Counted from the first letter of the stretch, positions 9,456-19,312 are shown. The stretch: DNA of 64,000 nucleotides from Rhodospirillales bacterium (GCA_022823235.1 JAJDXO010000030.1:62001-126000), one strand, 5' to 3'. Translations and numbers: made by a program. The notes: generated from the letters alone by a model not told the origin.

Positions 9456-10474
9456 AAAAGCGCGGCAAAGGCATGGGCTGCATGTGGTACCCGATCGGGT
9501 TTACCGTGATGGCCAACCCGTCGGCGGCGACCGTAAAGGTCAATGAGGACGGCACCGCGACCCTGATCACCGGTACCGTGGAAACGGGCCAGGGCTCGCT
9601 CACCGTCCTCGGCCAGATCGCCGCGGAGGAACTCGGCATCTCCACCGACGACGTGCATGTGGTTTCGGCGGATACCGACGCGACGCCCATGGATACGGGC
9701 GCCATCGCCAGCCGCACGACCTATGTCACCGGCAACGCGATCCAGCTCGCGGCCGAAAAGGCCAAGAACATCCTGTTCGACGTTGCGGCGCCGATGCTGG
9801 GCGTCCGTCCCGACCAGCTCGAGGCCAAGGACCGGCGGATCCAGGTGAAGGGCTTCCCGCAATCCTGCCTGCCCATCGGCGAGGTGGCGGCGCACGCGCA
9901 GAACGGCGCCGGCACGCCGGCGCTGGGGTCCGCATCCTACAATCCGCCGACCGTCGCGATGGATCCGGAAACCGGCCAGGGCAAGCCGTTCTCCACCTAT
10001 GTCTACGCAACCCAGATCGCGGAGGTCGAGGTGGACGAAGAGACCGGAGAGGTCGAGGTTCTGCGGATCGCGGCGGCCCACGATTGCGGCACCGCGATCA
10101 ACCCGATGTTGGTCGAAGGCCAGATTCAGGGCGGCATCTCCATGGGAGTCGGCATGGCGATCCAGGAAGAGATGCTGTTCGACGACGAGGGCAGGCAGAT
10201 CAATCCGAACCTCACCAACTACATCATGCCCACCAGTCTCGATATGCCCGACCTGGAGGTCGACATCGTCGAGAACTTCGACCCGACGGGACCCTTCGGC
10301 GCCAAGGGTGTGGGCGAGCCGACGGCGGTGGCTACCTCGGCGGCGATCTGCAACGCCATCTACGACGCCGTGGGTGCGCGGATCTACAATTTGCCGGCGA
10401 CGGCGGAGAAGGTCCTGGCGGCGATCAAGTCGAAGGACCACAGCGACCGGCAGAAATATCTGCCGGCCGGGTAG
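9452..10474 (+). CDS. Molybdenum hydroxylase Mo-binding subunit, C-terminal half (NdhM-like)
   Basis: MKKRGKGMGCMWYPIGF... TGTVETGQGSLTVLGQIAAEELGI... AHDCGTAINPMLVEGQIQGG...GAKGVGEP; ATGA overlap with the upstream CDS. Confidence 0.88.
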   Translation: MKKRGKGMGCMWYPIGFTVMANPSAATVKVNEDGTATLITGTVETGQGSLTVLGQIAAEELGISTDDVHVVSADTDATPMDTGAIASRTTYVTGNAIQLAAEKAKNILFDVAAPMLGVRPDQLEAKDRRIQVKGFPQSCLPIGEVAAHAQNGAGTPALGSASYNPPTVAMDPETGQGKPFSTYVYATQIAEVEVDEETGEVEVLRIAAAHDCGTAINPMLVEGQIQGGISMGVGMAIQEEMLFDDEGRQINPNLTNYIMPTSLDMPDLEVDIVENFDPTGPFGAKGVGEPTAVATSAAICNAIYDAVGARIYNLPATAEKVLAAIKSKDHSDRQKYLPAG

Positions 10475-10482
10475 CGCTCGAG

Positions 10483-10980
10483 ATGGCCGATCCGATCCGC
10501 AGACTGACGCCGTTGGCGGAGACGGTCGGCCGGCTTCTCAAGGACCGCGGCGAGACGGTCGCGGTGTCCGAATCGTCCACCGGCGGTCTGGTTTCAGCCG
10601 CGCTTCTCAGCATTCCCGGCGCCTCGGCCTACTTCATGGGCGGCGGGGTGATTTATACGCACAAGGCGCGCGAGGTGTTTCTCGAAATCGATCTCGACGA
10701 TCACCCGGGTGTGCGCTCGGCCTCCGAACCGTTCGTCAGGCTGACCTCCGCCGCCGTTCGCGAGAAGCTGGGCACGACCTGGGGACTGGCCGAAGCCGGC
10801 GCCGCCGGGCCGACCGGCAATCGCTACGGCGACGATGCGGGACACACCTGCATCGCGGCCGCCGGCCCCCTGGAGCGGGTCGTCACCATCGAGACCGGCC
10901 ATGCGGACCGCGAAGACAATATGTGGCGCTTCGCGGAAGAAACCCTCAGGTTTTTCGAGGCGGTTCTGCGCGACGCGTAA
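10483..10980 (+). CDS. CinA-family protein (C-terminal nicotinamide-nucleotide amidase-like domain)
   Basis: ETVAVSESSTGGLVSAALLSIPGASAYFMGGGVIYTHKAREVFL... GLAEAGAAGPTGNRYG; the ORF-track start at 10084 is over-extended. Confidence 0.85.
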   Translation: MADPIRRLTPLAETVGRLLKDRGETVAVSESSTGGLVSAALLSIPGASAYFMGGGVIYTHKAREVFLEIDLDDHPGVRSASEPFVRLTSAAVREKLGTTWGLAEAGAAGPTGNRYGDDAGHTCIAAAGPLERVVTIETGHADREDNMWRFAEETLRFFEAVLRDA

Positions 10981-11099
10981 TTCTCCATCCCGCCGATCTA
11001 GCCGATGCGCGGACACTCCGGCGGATGCGTCTGTCGGCGGGCGCGCTCACCCGATATCCTCAAGGCCGGTCGACAACCACCGCCGGGGAGGAATTGGTC

Positions 11100-12107
11100 G
11101 TGGCGGAAATCGTTCTCGGGATCGGTACCTCGCATAGTCCGATGCTCTCGCTTGCACCGGCGCACTGGGATATCCGGACGGATGCGGACCGGGCGGCGCC
11201 GGCGCACCCCTACCGCGGGGAAATGTACTCCTTCGAGGAGCTGAAATCGGTGCGCGATACGGCGCGCTACACGGCGCTGGATACGCTGGAGAACCGCGAG
11301 GCGAGCTACGCGGCCTGCCAACGGCATCTGGATGCGCTGGCCCGGAAGCTCGCCGAGGCCGATCCCGATGTGCTGATCATCGTCGGCGACGACCAAAAGG
11401 AATGGTTCTTCGACGACGTGCAGCCGGCCTTCGTCATCTACCACGGCAGCTCGATTCGGGCGCGGGCCGTCGACGCCTCCGATCCCGACCTCCCGCCGCC
11501 CATGCTGCCCGTCCGCCTATCCTATTGGCCGGCGGAGGATACCGACTATCCCGTCGACGGGGCGTTTGCCGAACACATCATCCTGCAAACCATCGAGGAT
11601 CGGTTCGATGTCACCTCGTCGCGCCGCCCGCCCGCCGATGCGCATGGTCCGCGCACCATCGGGCACGCCTTCGGCTTTATTTACCGGCGGCTGCTGGAAG
11701 ACCGGCCGATCCCCTTCGTCCCCATATTGATCAATACTTATTTTCCGCCCAACCAGCCGACCGCCGCGCGGTGCCACGAGATCGGCCGGTCCATCGCGCG
11801 GGCGGTCAAGTCCTGGGAAGCGGACACCCGCGTCGCCGTGATCGCATCGGGCGGCCTGACCCATTTCGTCATCGACGAGGCGTTCGACCGCAAGCTGCTG
11901 GACGCCATGCTGGCGGGCGATCGCGCCGCCATGACCGAGGACGGAAACGAAGCCTTTCAGTCCGGAACATCCGAAATCAAGAACTGGATTGCCGCGTGCG
12001 GCATTCTCGAAGACACCGGCCTCGAGATGACGCTGCTGGACTATGTGCCCTGCTATCGGTCCGAAGTGGGAACCGGTACCGGGATGGCGTTTGCAACCTG
12101 GACATAG
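11100..12107 (+). CDS. Class III extradiol ring-cleavage dioxygenase (LigB)-like protein
   Basis: EIVLGIGTSHSPMLSLAPAHW... DVLIIVGDDQKEWFFDDVQPAFVIYHG... VIASGGLTHFVIDEAFDR; likely GTG start after GGGGAGGA. Confidence 0.82.
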   Translation: MAEIVLGIGTSHSPMLSLAPAHWDIRTDADRAAPAHPYRGEMYSFEELKSVRDTARYTALDTLENREASYAACQRHLDALARKLAEADPDVLIIVGDDQKEWFFDDVQPAFVIYHGSSIRARAVDASDPDLPPPMLPVRLSYWPAEDTDYPVDGAFAEHIILQTIEDRFDVTSSRRPPADAHGPRTIGHAFGFIYRRLLEDRPIPFVPILINTYFPPNQPTAARCHEIGRSIARAVKSWEADTRVAVIASGGLTHFVIDEAFDRKLLDAMLAGDRAAMTEDGNEAFQSGTSEIKNWIAACGILEDTGLEMTLLDYVPCYRSEVGTGTGMAFATWT

Positions 12108-12130
12108 GCCCGGAGGACCCGTAAGCCGCT

Positions 12131-12508
12131 TTAGCCGGGCGCCCGCTCGACGCGGATCGGGTCGCCGGCCCGAACCGCCGCGAGTACCCGGACGTCGCTG
12201 GAGGCGTCGGCCCAAATGTTGACCGCGGCGGCGAGACGGATTTCGTCACCCTGGCTGACCGGTGTCCTCCCGAAGCCGATGGCGATGGCGTCACCCTGGC
12301 ACCAGAAGGCGATCTCGCCCGCCTCGACCACGTCACGGGCGTCACCTTCCCGCGAGGCCGAAACCGGCGTCGGGAAGTACACCTCCTCGCCCCAGGTGTT
12401 GGCGGTCGACGTGAAGGGGAGGGCGGCCCAGATAGCTTCGGCCGTTGCCGTCTCGCGGAGGGCCGCCTCCATAACAACCTCACCGGCGGTGATCCGGACG
12501 GTGCGCAT
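12131..12508 (-). CDS. Cyclophilin-like fold (DUF369-type) protein
   Basis: ETATAEAIWAALPFTSTANTWGEEVYFPTPV... GDIAFWCQGDAIAIGFGRTP-type pattern. Confidence 0.7.
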   Translation of the reverse strand: MRTVRITAGEVVMEAALRETATAEAIWAALPFTSTANTWGEEVYFPTPVSASREGDARDVVEAGEIAFWCQGDAIAIGFGRTPVSQGDEIRLAAAVNIWADASSDVRVLAAVRAGDPIRVERAPG

Positions 12509-13345
12509 TTACCGCTCGACCGGAAACCCGACGATCGAGCCCCATTCGGTCCACGAACCGTCGTAGATTTTGACGTTCTCCCAGCCCAGGATCAGCGCCA
12601 TGGCGGTCCAGGCAAGGGTGGCCCGATGAGAGAGGCGGCAATAGACGACGATCTCGTCGACGTCGTCGGGGTCGGCGCCCGCTTCCCTGAATTTGGCGCT
12701 CAGTTCGTCGGCGCTCTTGTAGGTATCGTCGTCATTGAGCAGTTCCTTGAAGAACAGGTGCCTGGCGCCGGGGATGCGGCCGCCGCGCTCGGCGCCGTGG
12801 TCGAATTTACCGTACTCCATCACCCGTTCGCCCGAATATTCCTCGGGCGTCCGCACGTCCAGCAGGAAGCGCCCGGGGTCGCCCAGGCGTTTGCGCACGG
12901 CCTCGCGCCCGAGACGCATGGACTGGTCGGGCGTTCCGGGGGTGTACCCGACCGGCTCATAGGCCGGAACGTCGGTGGTGAATTCGCGGCCGTCCGCGAG
13001 CCACTTCCCGCGGGCGCCGTCGAGCAACCGCAGGTCGGGATGGCCGGCCATCTTCAATGCCCAGAAGGCGTAGTTTCCGTACTGAACCGGATCGCCGTAA
13101 AGAACCAGCGTGGTCTGATCGCCGATCCCGGCGGCGCCGAGCCGCTTTGCGAGCTCATCCGGCGTCACGAACTGGCGGTCGGTGTCGTGCCAGCAAAGGT
13201 CCTTCCAAAACCAGCGGATGGCGCCCGGAATGTGTCCCTCGTCGTAGGCCTTGCCCTCCGGGTCCGATTCAACCTCAATGATCCGGACGTCGGGATCGTC
13301 CAAATGCTCGGCAAGCCAAGCCGTGTCTACCATCGGTGAAGTCAT
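12509..13345 (-). CDS. Sulfurtransferase with tandem rhodanese domains
   Basis: VDTAWLAEHLDDPDVRIIEVESD... FLLDVRTPEEYSGE...GRIPGA; catalytic VVYCRLSHRA. Confidence 0.9.
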   Translation of the reverse strand: MTSPMVDTAWLAEHLDDPDVRIIEVESDPEGKAYDEGHIPGAIRWFWKDLCWHDTDRQFVTPDELAKRLGAAGIGDQTTLVLYGDPVQYGNYAFWALKMAGHPDLRLLDGARGKWLADGREFTTDVPAYEPVGYTPGTPDQSMRLGREAVRKRLGDPGRFLLDVRTPEEYSGERVMEYGKFDHGAERGGRIPGARHLFFKELLNDDDTYKSADELSAKFREAGADPDDVDEIVVYCRLSHRATLAWTAMALILGWENVKIYDGSWTEWGSIVGFPVER

Positions 13346-13354
13346 CTCAACTCC

Positions 13355-14362
13355 TCAGGCTGCGTGGTCGAGAATGATTTTGATGCCCTTTCCGTCTTCG
13401 AGCATGTCGAGGGCGGTGTTCATTTCCATCAGGGGCACGACATCGGTGATCAGCGGACCCAAATCGACGATCCCGCGCTGCACGAAGTCGATGCAGGCCG
13501 GGAAGTCCTCTGGCTTCGCCACGCGCGCGTTCACCACCTGGATTTCCTTGAAGTACAGATCATAGAACGGGAGCTCGCCCTCGGTAACGGTCAGGATGCC
13601 GAACGGCAGGATGCGCCCGCCGATGCGCACCAGATCGATGGCCTGGGCGACGATCGACAATTGACCGACGGATTCGATCACCAGGTCCGCGCCGCCCCTG
13701 TCGCCCGTCGCCTCGATCACCTGCGCCTTCACATCCGCGGCCGGATCGATGGTGAGGTCGGCGCCCAGTTCCTCCGCCAAATCCCTCTTCCATTTGCTCC
13801 GCGTAATTCCGATCACCGGATAGGCGCCGTGGGCCTTGGCCAGCTGGACATGGAGCAGGCCGGTGACCCCGAGACCGATGACGATCACCGCTTCGCCGGG
13901 AAAGATTTTGGCCAGCCGCTGGGCATGGAGGCAGGTGGTCATCGGTTGAATGAGCGGCGCATGGGTGACGTCCATTCCGTCCGGCAGGGCGTGGACGTTG
14001 TCGCTGGGCGCGACCAGATACTCCGCGAATCCGCCATCCACATCCCGGCCGATGAGCCCGCCGTTGGGGCAAATGTGCATCTGCCCGTTCCGGCACTGAA
14101 AGCAGGTGCCGCAGAAATAGGCCGGGTCGACGATGACCGATGTCCCCGGCGCCAGCGTACCGCCGGAGACGACCTCGCCCACCGATTCGTGGCCCATGAT
14201 CCGGGGATAATCGACGGGAATGCCGCCCTGATAGATTTTCAGGTCGGTGCCGCAGATGCCGGTCTTGGCTACCCTGACCAGGGTTTCGCCGTCGCCCGGT
14301 GCCGGTTGCCCGACATCCCGTGCCGAGACGTCCTTGGGGGCCGTCAGCACCATGCCTTTCAT
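13355..14362 (-). CDS. Zinc-dependent alcohol dehydrogenase
   Basis: GICGTDLKIYQG, GHESVGEVVSGG, CGTCFQCRNGQMHIC, VIGLGVTGLLHVQLAKAHGA. Confidence 0.9.
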   Translation of the reverse strand: MKGMVLTAPKDVSARDVGQPAPGDGETLVRVAKTGICGTDLKIYQGGIPVDYPRIMGHESVGEVVSGGTLAPGTSVIVDPAYFCGTCFQCRNGQMHICPNGGLIGRDVDGGFAEYLVAPSDNVHALPDGMDVTHAPLIQPMTTCLHAQRLAKIFPGEAVIVIGLGVTGLLHVQLAKAHGAYPVIGITRSKWKRDLAEELGADLTIDPAADVKAQVIEATGDRGGADLVIESVGQLSIVAQAIDLVRIGGRILPFGILTVTEGELPFYDLYFKEIQVVNARVAKPEDFPACIDFVQRGIVDLGPLITDVVPLMEMNTALDMLEDGKGIKIILDHAA

Positions 14363-14387
14363 GTCGGGCTCTCCCTTGGCCGCGGCC

Positions 14388-15350
14388 CTAGCGGGGCTTC
14401 ACGGGGTATTTGGGCTCCTCGCCGGCGAGTACGGCGGCGACGTCGCTGGCGACCGTGGTCTGCAGATCCAGCAAGGCGTCTTCGGAGTAGAACCCGGTGT
14501 GCGGCGTGAGCACCACATCGTCGCGCCCGACAATGGGGTCGTCGGCGGCCGGCGGCTCGGACGGCAGCACGTCGAGGCCGGCGCCGGCGATTTCGCCCGC
14601 GTCCAGCGCGGCGGCCAGATCGGCGGTATCGACCAGGGGCCCGCGCGCGGTGTTGATGAGGAACGCGGTGTTCTTCATCTTCTTGAAGGCGTCCATGTTG
14701 AACATCTTCTCGGTCTCGGGCGTCAGCGGCGCGTGGACTGAAATGTAGTCCGAACGCGCCAGGAGACCGTCAAACCCGACCTTGGCGACGTTCAGCCTCT
14801 GAAAGACTTCATCGGGGCAGTACGGGTCGGCGGCAATGACGTTCATGCCGAACGCCTGCGCCTTGCCGACGATTTGCTGCGGGATGTTGCCGAGGCCCAG
14901 GAGGCCGAGAGTGTTTCCCCGGAGCCGCGCAATCGGGACCACCGCCGGCATTTCCCAACGGCCGTCGGCGACCAGCTTGTTGGCGTACGGGATCTTGCGC
15001 GCCACCGACAGCAACAGCGCCATCGCGTGATCCGAAACCTCGTCCAGGCAATAGACCGGCGCGTAGGTGACGACGATTCCCTTCTCGGCCGCCGCCCCGA
15101 TATCGATGTTGTCGGTGCCGATTCCGAACCGGCCGATGGCTTTACAGTTGTTGAGGCCGGCAATGACGTCGGCGTTGATCTGGCCGTAGGTGACCAGCAG
15201 AGCGTCGGCATCGGCGGCCACCTCCAGGATGCCTTCCGCGGTGGGCTCGGAAGCGAGCGTGAGTTCCGCATCAACGCGGGACAAGGCCTCCCTGGCAGGG
15301 TCGAGGCTGGGAAAAACGGTATCGGAAACGGCTACTTGGGTACTCATCAA
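14388..15350 (-). CDS. D-isomer-specific 2-hydroxyacid dehydrogenase
   Basis: KAIGRFGIGTDNIDIGAAAEKGI, LGLLGLGNIPQQIVGKAQAFG, FLINTARGPLVDTADLAAALDAGEIAGAGLDVLPSEPP. Confidence 0.93.
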   Translation of the reverse strand: MMSTQVAVSDTVFPSLDPAREALSRVDAELTLASEPTAEGILEVAADADALLVTYGQINADVIAGLNNCKAIGRFGIGTDNIDIGAAAEKGIVVTYAPVYCLDEVSDHAMALLLSVARKIPYANKLVADGRWEMPAVVPIARLRGNTLGLLGLGNIPQQIVGKAQAFGMNVIAADPYCPDEVFQRLNVAKVGFDGLLARSDYISVHAPLTPETEKMFNMDAFKKMKNTAFLINTARGPLVDTADLAAALDAGEIAGAGLDVLPSEPPAADDPIVGRDDVVLTPHTGFYSEDALLDLQTTVASDVAAVLAGEEPKYPVKPR

Positions 15351-15504
15351 TCAATTCCTTGCCGGATCAATTCGCGGGCCCGGAGGCGGGCAAATATCGG
15401 TTGCTGAAGGTGCCGTGACATAGCATTGCCCCCCGGGGGTTGCCAGATAATTTTGGGCCGAATTCCGCGCCAATTCCGCACTTTCGGGTGCGCCCGGCGG
15501 ATGC

Positions 15505-16950
15505 TCAGGCAACGATGGGTTGGGCAATGATCCACAGACTGATCATCGTGTAGCCAACCATCAAAACCAACATCGGCAGTTGGCTGCGGAGGGCGCGGCC
15601 GCGATCCCGGTAGAACTTCAGCGCCTCGGCGTGGGCGAGATAGACGGCGGCCACATGGCCGGCGACGATCGCGCCGACGGAAATGAACCAGACCGACCTC
15701 GCGCTGATCACGGCGATGTCGACCTTGTGCCCGGCGGTTCCGAACAGGTCCCAGCCGAACCCGAACGGATCGGAAATGCGCGAGATGAGAAGCTGCCCGT
15801 CGATGGCAAGCAGCGTGTAATAGTGAGAGAGGTGATAGGCGATAGCGATGGGGACGATGGAGTAGACCATGATCCGTGCCAGTCGGAACGTGTCCCGGAC
15901 GTCCCCGCCCATGGCGCTGATCGCCGCCATGAAAATCAGATAGACGGCAATAAACAGGATCGGGAACGCAGCGAGGCCGATCAATTCGACGATCGGCACG
16001 GCCAGCCGCCCGATGTCCTGGATCATGTAGAAGGCTTCGAGGGCGATGCGTTTCGATTGTTCGGTCTCGGTGAAGCCGTCCCAGCTGACAGTTGCCAAGA
16101 GCACCAGAATGAAGACCATCAGGCCGGCATTGGGCAGTTTATCGACCCGCAGTCCGATACCGGGCGGCCGGAGATTCCATTCTCGTCCTTCCGGCCCGGC
16201 CCGGCCCTCGGTGATGGAGAACCGCGCAAACGTTCCGAACACGTTGTGAAAGGCCTCGCCGCGCTCCAACCATTCCTCGCGGCCGGTGAGAAACATGCCG
16301 GTCCAGGTGATGAGCGAATAGACGGTGAGCGCGATGGCGATATTTCGCGGGACCGCGCCGCCCGGCCACGAAATTTCCATCCAGGCAAAGACGGCGAACA
16401 GGATGACGGCCGGCCAGGACCCCATCCCGGGCGGGCACGCCAGGCCGCGGGACAGCCGCCTGCCCGTTGCCGCTCCATGGATCCGTTCGGCCCACAGGAA
16501 GAGCGTGTTCCAGGGATTGAGAAGCGCCCAGGCGTTGCCGATCAGCGAACATACGAAAGCCAGTCCGACCCAGGCGATCACCCAGACCATGACCACCGAG
16601 AAATTCTGCAAGGGGTTTTGGTTGCCGGCATATCCGGTGGCGACGATCAGAAAAAAGACCCCGACGAAAATCAGCCTGACGACAAAGACCAGAACGGGGT
16701 GGGCCAGAATACGAAACGGCCGGGCGTTCAATAGGTTAACTGTCGGCGGCTGGTCGTCGGGCCGGTGACGCATGAATAGGGCGGCGACAACAAACGACAA
16801 GGCAACCGCCGCACCGGCGCCGAACAGGAAGAACGGCAGCGGCACCGGCAAATCGAAGCGTTGACCGAACGCGTGCGCGGCGGCCGGGCCTGCCGGCGCG
16901 GCAAGCAAAATCGCCGCGAGGCCGAGGGTAGGTAAGTGGGTCACGCTCAA
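15505..16950 (-). CDS. Polytopic membrane protein (resembles proteins annotated as fenitrothion hydrolase)
   Basis: N-terminal signal then HAFGQRFDLPVPLPFFLFGAGAAVALSFVVAALF and many hydrophobic segments; the name is from recalled similarity only. Confidence 0.6.
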   Translation of the reverse strand: MSVTHLPTLGLAAILLAAPAGPAAAHAFGQRFDLPVPLPFFLFGAGAAVALSFVVAALFMRHRPDDQPPTVNLLNARPFRILAHPVLVFVVRLIFVGVFFLIVATGYAGNQNPLQNFSVVMVWVIAWVGLAFVCSLIGNAWALLNPWNTLFLWAERIHGAATGRRLSRGLACPPGMGSWPAVILFAVFAWMEISWPGGAVPRNIAIALTVYSLITWTGMFLTGREEWLERGEAFHNVFGTFARFSITEGRAGPEGREWNLRPPGIGLRVDKLPNAGLMVFILVLLATVSWDGFTETEQSKRIALEAFYMIQDIGRLAVPIVELIGLAAFPILFIAVYLIFMAAISAMGGDVRDTFRLARIMVYSIVPIAIAYHLSHYYTLLAIDGQLLISRISDPFGFGWDLFGTAGHKVDIAVISARSVWFISVGAIVAGHVAAVYLAHAEALKFYRDRGRALRSQLPMLVLMVGYTMISLWIIAQPIVA

Positions 16951-17093
16951 GATGGTATGCCGTAATTCGGATAATTCTATCGGGAATGTTGAGGATCATA
17001 CCCGGTTCGTATTATTCGTTAAGCCCGCTTTTGGCCGGGGAGGCGCCGGCTTGGAACCTTGACTCGACCAGGGCGGACAAGTACACCACCGCG

Positions 17094-17107
17094 GTCTTAT
17101 ATAAGAC
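17094..17107. promoter_or_regulatory. Perfect 14-bp palindrome GTCTTATATAAGAC (candidate operator, site 1, upstream of tctB)
   Basis: Direct sequence reading; identical copies at 19356 and 20523. Confidence 0.75.
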
Positions 17108-17207
17108 TAAAAAAGGTGTGGTTATCGGGGCCGGCGGATTTTACGGTACCAAGGCGGCAAACGGACCGAAGATCCGAGCCGCGAATTGACAGGAAGGGAA
17201 GCCTCAG

Positions 17208-17774
17208 TTGGACGACACCGAAGCCGAGACGTCCGAGAAGCATCTCAACTATAATTCGGTCGCCGCGCTGATTTTCGTCGCGCTGTCGATCGCTCTATGG
17301 GTCCTCATTCCCGATCATGTCGACAAGCCGCTCATCCGCGTCGTCGGAGACGTTTCCCTGCCGGCGGAACTCTTCCCCCAGGTCATTGCCGTCGGCATCT
17401 TTGTGCTCGGTATCTGGTTTTTCTGGAAAAGCCGGTCGCTGCATCAACGGAATGAACTTCGTGACCTCGACCGGGAAGCAATTATAAATGTGGCGGTGAC
17501 CGCCGCCTGCATGGCCGGCTATGTCTGGCTCATGGTCAATATCGGCTTCGTGGCGGGCAGCATGATCATGATCTTCGTGGTCTCGACCTATTTCGGAAAC
17601 CGCAATTATTGGGCGGGCGCGCTGGTCTCCATCATCGTGCCCTTTGCGCTGTTTATGCTGTTTACGAAGGTGCTGGTAACGTCGTTGCCGCCATTTCCGA
17701 TAGATGAGGCCGTTCCCAGCAACTGGGCAATTTACGAGCCGTTGAAGTGGCTCAGCAACAAATCGGTATTTTAG
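17208..17774 (+). CDS. tctB: Tripartite tricarboxylate transporter TctB-family protein
   Basis: About four hydrophobic helices, 188 aa, immediately upstream of tctA; TTG start after AGGAAGGGAAG. Confidence 0.78.
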   Translation: MDDTEAETSEKHLNYNSVAALIFVALSIALWVLIPDHVDKPLIRVVGDVSLPAELFPQVIAVGIFVLGIWFFWKSRSLHQRNELRDLDREAIINVAVTAACMAGYVWLMVNIGFVAGSMIMIFVVSTYFGNRNYWAGALVSIIVPFALFMLFTKVLVTSLPPFPIDEAVPSNWAIYEPLKWLSNKSVF

Positions 17775-17788
17775 GGCGGCGCTGACGC

Positions 17789-19312
17789 ATGTTTGAGGCA
17801 TTCATCGGCGGATTTGGAATCCTGTTCAACCCGGAAACGGTGTTGATGACATTCCTTCTGATTGCCGCCGGATTGTTCCTTGGCATGTTCGTCGGCGCCC
17901 TGCCCGGCTTCACCACACTGATGGCGATGGCGATCCTGCTGCCTATCTCGTTCTTTCTTCACCCCCTGCTGGGGATTCCGTTTTTGATCGGTGTCTATAA
18001 AGGCGGAATTTACGGGGGCAGTATTCCAGCGATCCTGGTGTCGATGCCGGGTACGGGCGCGGCCGTGGCGACCACATTCGACGGTCCGCCCCTGACCAAG
18101 AAGGGAAAGGGGCGGAAGGCCCTGGAAACCGCACTGTTTTCATCGGTGATCGGGGACACCGCGAGTGACATCTTCACCATTGCCTTGATTGGTCCCATCG
18201 CCGCTGTCGCGCTCCTCATGGGACCGCCGGAGTTGGCCGCCGTCCTGTTCTTGGCGTTGATCGTCATTTCGGCTACGTCCAGCGGCGTCTTCGTCAAAGG
18301 CCTGCTGATGCTCGCCATCGGTCTGTTCTTCGCCATGGTCGGTCAGGACCCCATCGGCGCGCTGTCGCGGTTCTCGTTCGGGATAACGTCGGTGGAATCC
18401 GGTATCCCGCTGCTGCCCATGCTGATCGGCGTGTTCGCGCTTCCCGAGATTTTTGCCGGCATCGAGAAAAAAGCATCCCAGATCATCAGCGCCGAGGGAT
18501 TGAAGGTTTCCGGGGAACGCCTCACCTTTGCCGAATTCAGGAGCTGTCTTCGTACGATTGGCCGGTCCACCGTGATCGGCACGACCATTGGGATGGTGCC
18601 CGGCGTCGGTCAGGTGGTCGCCGCGTTCATGGGATATGCCGCGGCCAAAAGCGCGTCCGATCACCCCGAGAGATTCGGCCAAGGCGAGCTTGAAGGAGTG
18701 GCGGCCGCGGAGGCCGCGAACAACGCCGTGAACGGACCGACACTGGTGCCGCTCCTTACGCTCGGAATTCCGGGCGACAACCTCACGGTCATTCTTGTCG
18801 GCGCGTTCATTGCGCACGGCATGCGGCCCGGCCCCCAGCTCATGGAGGAGCAGGGCTCGCTCGTTTTCGCCATTCTGCTCTCCATTATTCTTGCAAACAT
18901 TCTATTCCTGTTCATCGGCTACCTGTGCATTCCCTTCTTCGCGAAGGTGGTGACGATCAGGAAGTCATTTTTGTTGCCGCTGACACTGGTGTTTGCGTTT
19001 GCCGGCTCGTGGGTGTTCCGGGGACAGCCCTTCGATCTCGCCGTCCTGGTGTTCTTCGGCGTCTTTGGATACGTGGCCAAAAAACTGCATTTCGATGTGA
19101 CACCCATGGCCATGGGCTTCATCTTGGGGCCGACACTCGAGTATTCCTTTGGTCAGACCGTGACCTTGGCGCAGGGGGACCTGTTGACCTTCGTTACGCT
19201 GGAGCGTCCGGCGACCGCGGCCATCCTGGCGTTGACGCCGTTGCTGACCTATTTGATGTGGCGGCGCAACAATCGGCTCAGGCAGCGGTTTGGTGAAGGC
19301 GCCGCGCACTGA
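17789..19312 (+). CDS. tctA: Tripartite tricarboxylate transporter permease TctA
   Basis: GALPGFTTLMAMAILLPISFFLHPLLGIPFLIGVYKGGIYGGSIPAILVSMPGTGAAVATTFDG; TctA family hallmark. Confidence 0.95.
   Translation: MFEAFIGGFGILFNPETVLMTFLLIAAGLFLGMFVGALPGFTTLMAMAILLPISFFLHPLLGIPFLIGVYKGGIYGGSIPAILVSMPGTGAAVATTFDGPPLTKKGKGRKALETALFSSVIGDTASDIFTIALIGPIAAVALLMGPPELAAVLFLALIVISATSSGVFVKGLLMLAIGLFFAMVGQDPIGALSRFSFGITSVESGIPLLPMLIGVFALPEIFAGIEKKASQIISAEGLKVSGERLTFAEFRSCLRTIGRSTVIGTTIGMVPGVGQVVAAFMGYAAAKSASDHPERFGQGELEGVAAAEAANNAVNGPTLVPLLTLGIPGDNLTVILVGAFIAHGMRPGPQLMEEQGSLVFAILLSIILANILFLFIGYLCIPFFAKVVTIRKSFLLPLTLVFAFAGSWVFRGQPFDLAVLVFFGVFGYVAKKLHFDVTPMAMGFILGPTLEYSFGQTVTLAQGDLLTFVTLERPATAAILALTPLLTYLMWRRNNRLRQRFGEGAAH

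Noticed and set aside
9999-12107. 702-aa ORF
   Set aside because: N-terminal 367 codons overlap the Mo subunit and CinA genes in another frame; the real gene starts near 11100.
16986-17189. 67-aa ORF upstream of tctB
   Set aside because: Spans the palindromic operator, no clear ribosome-binding site and no recognisable features; likely non-coding promoter region.
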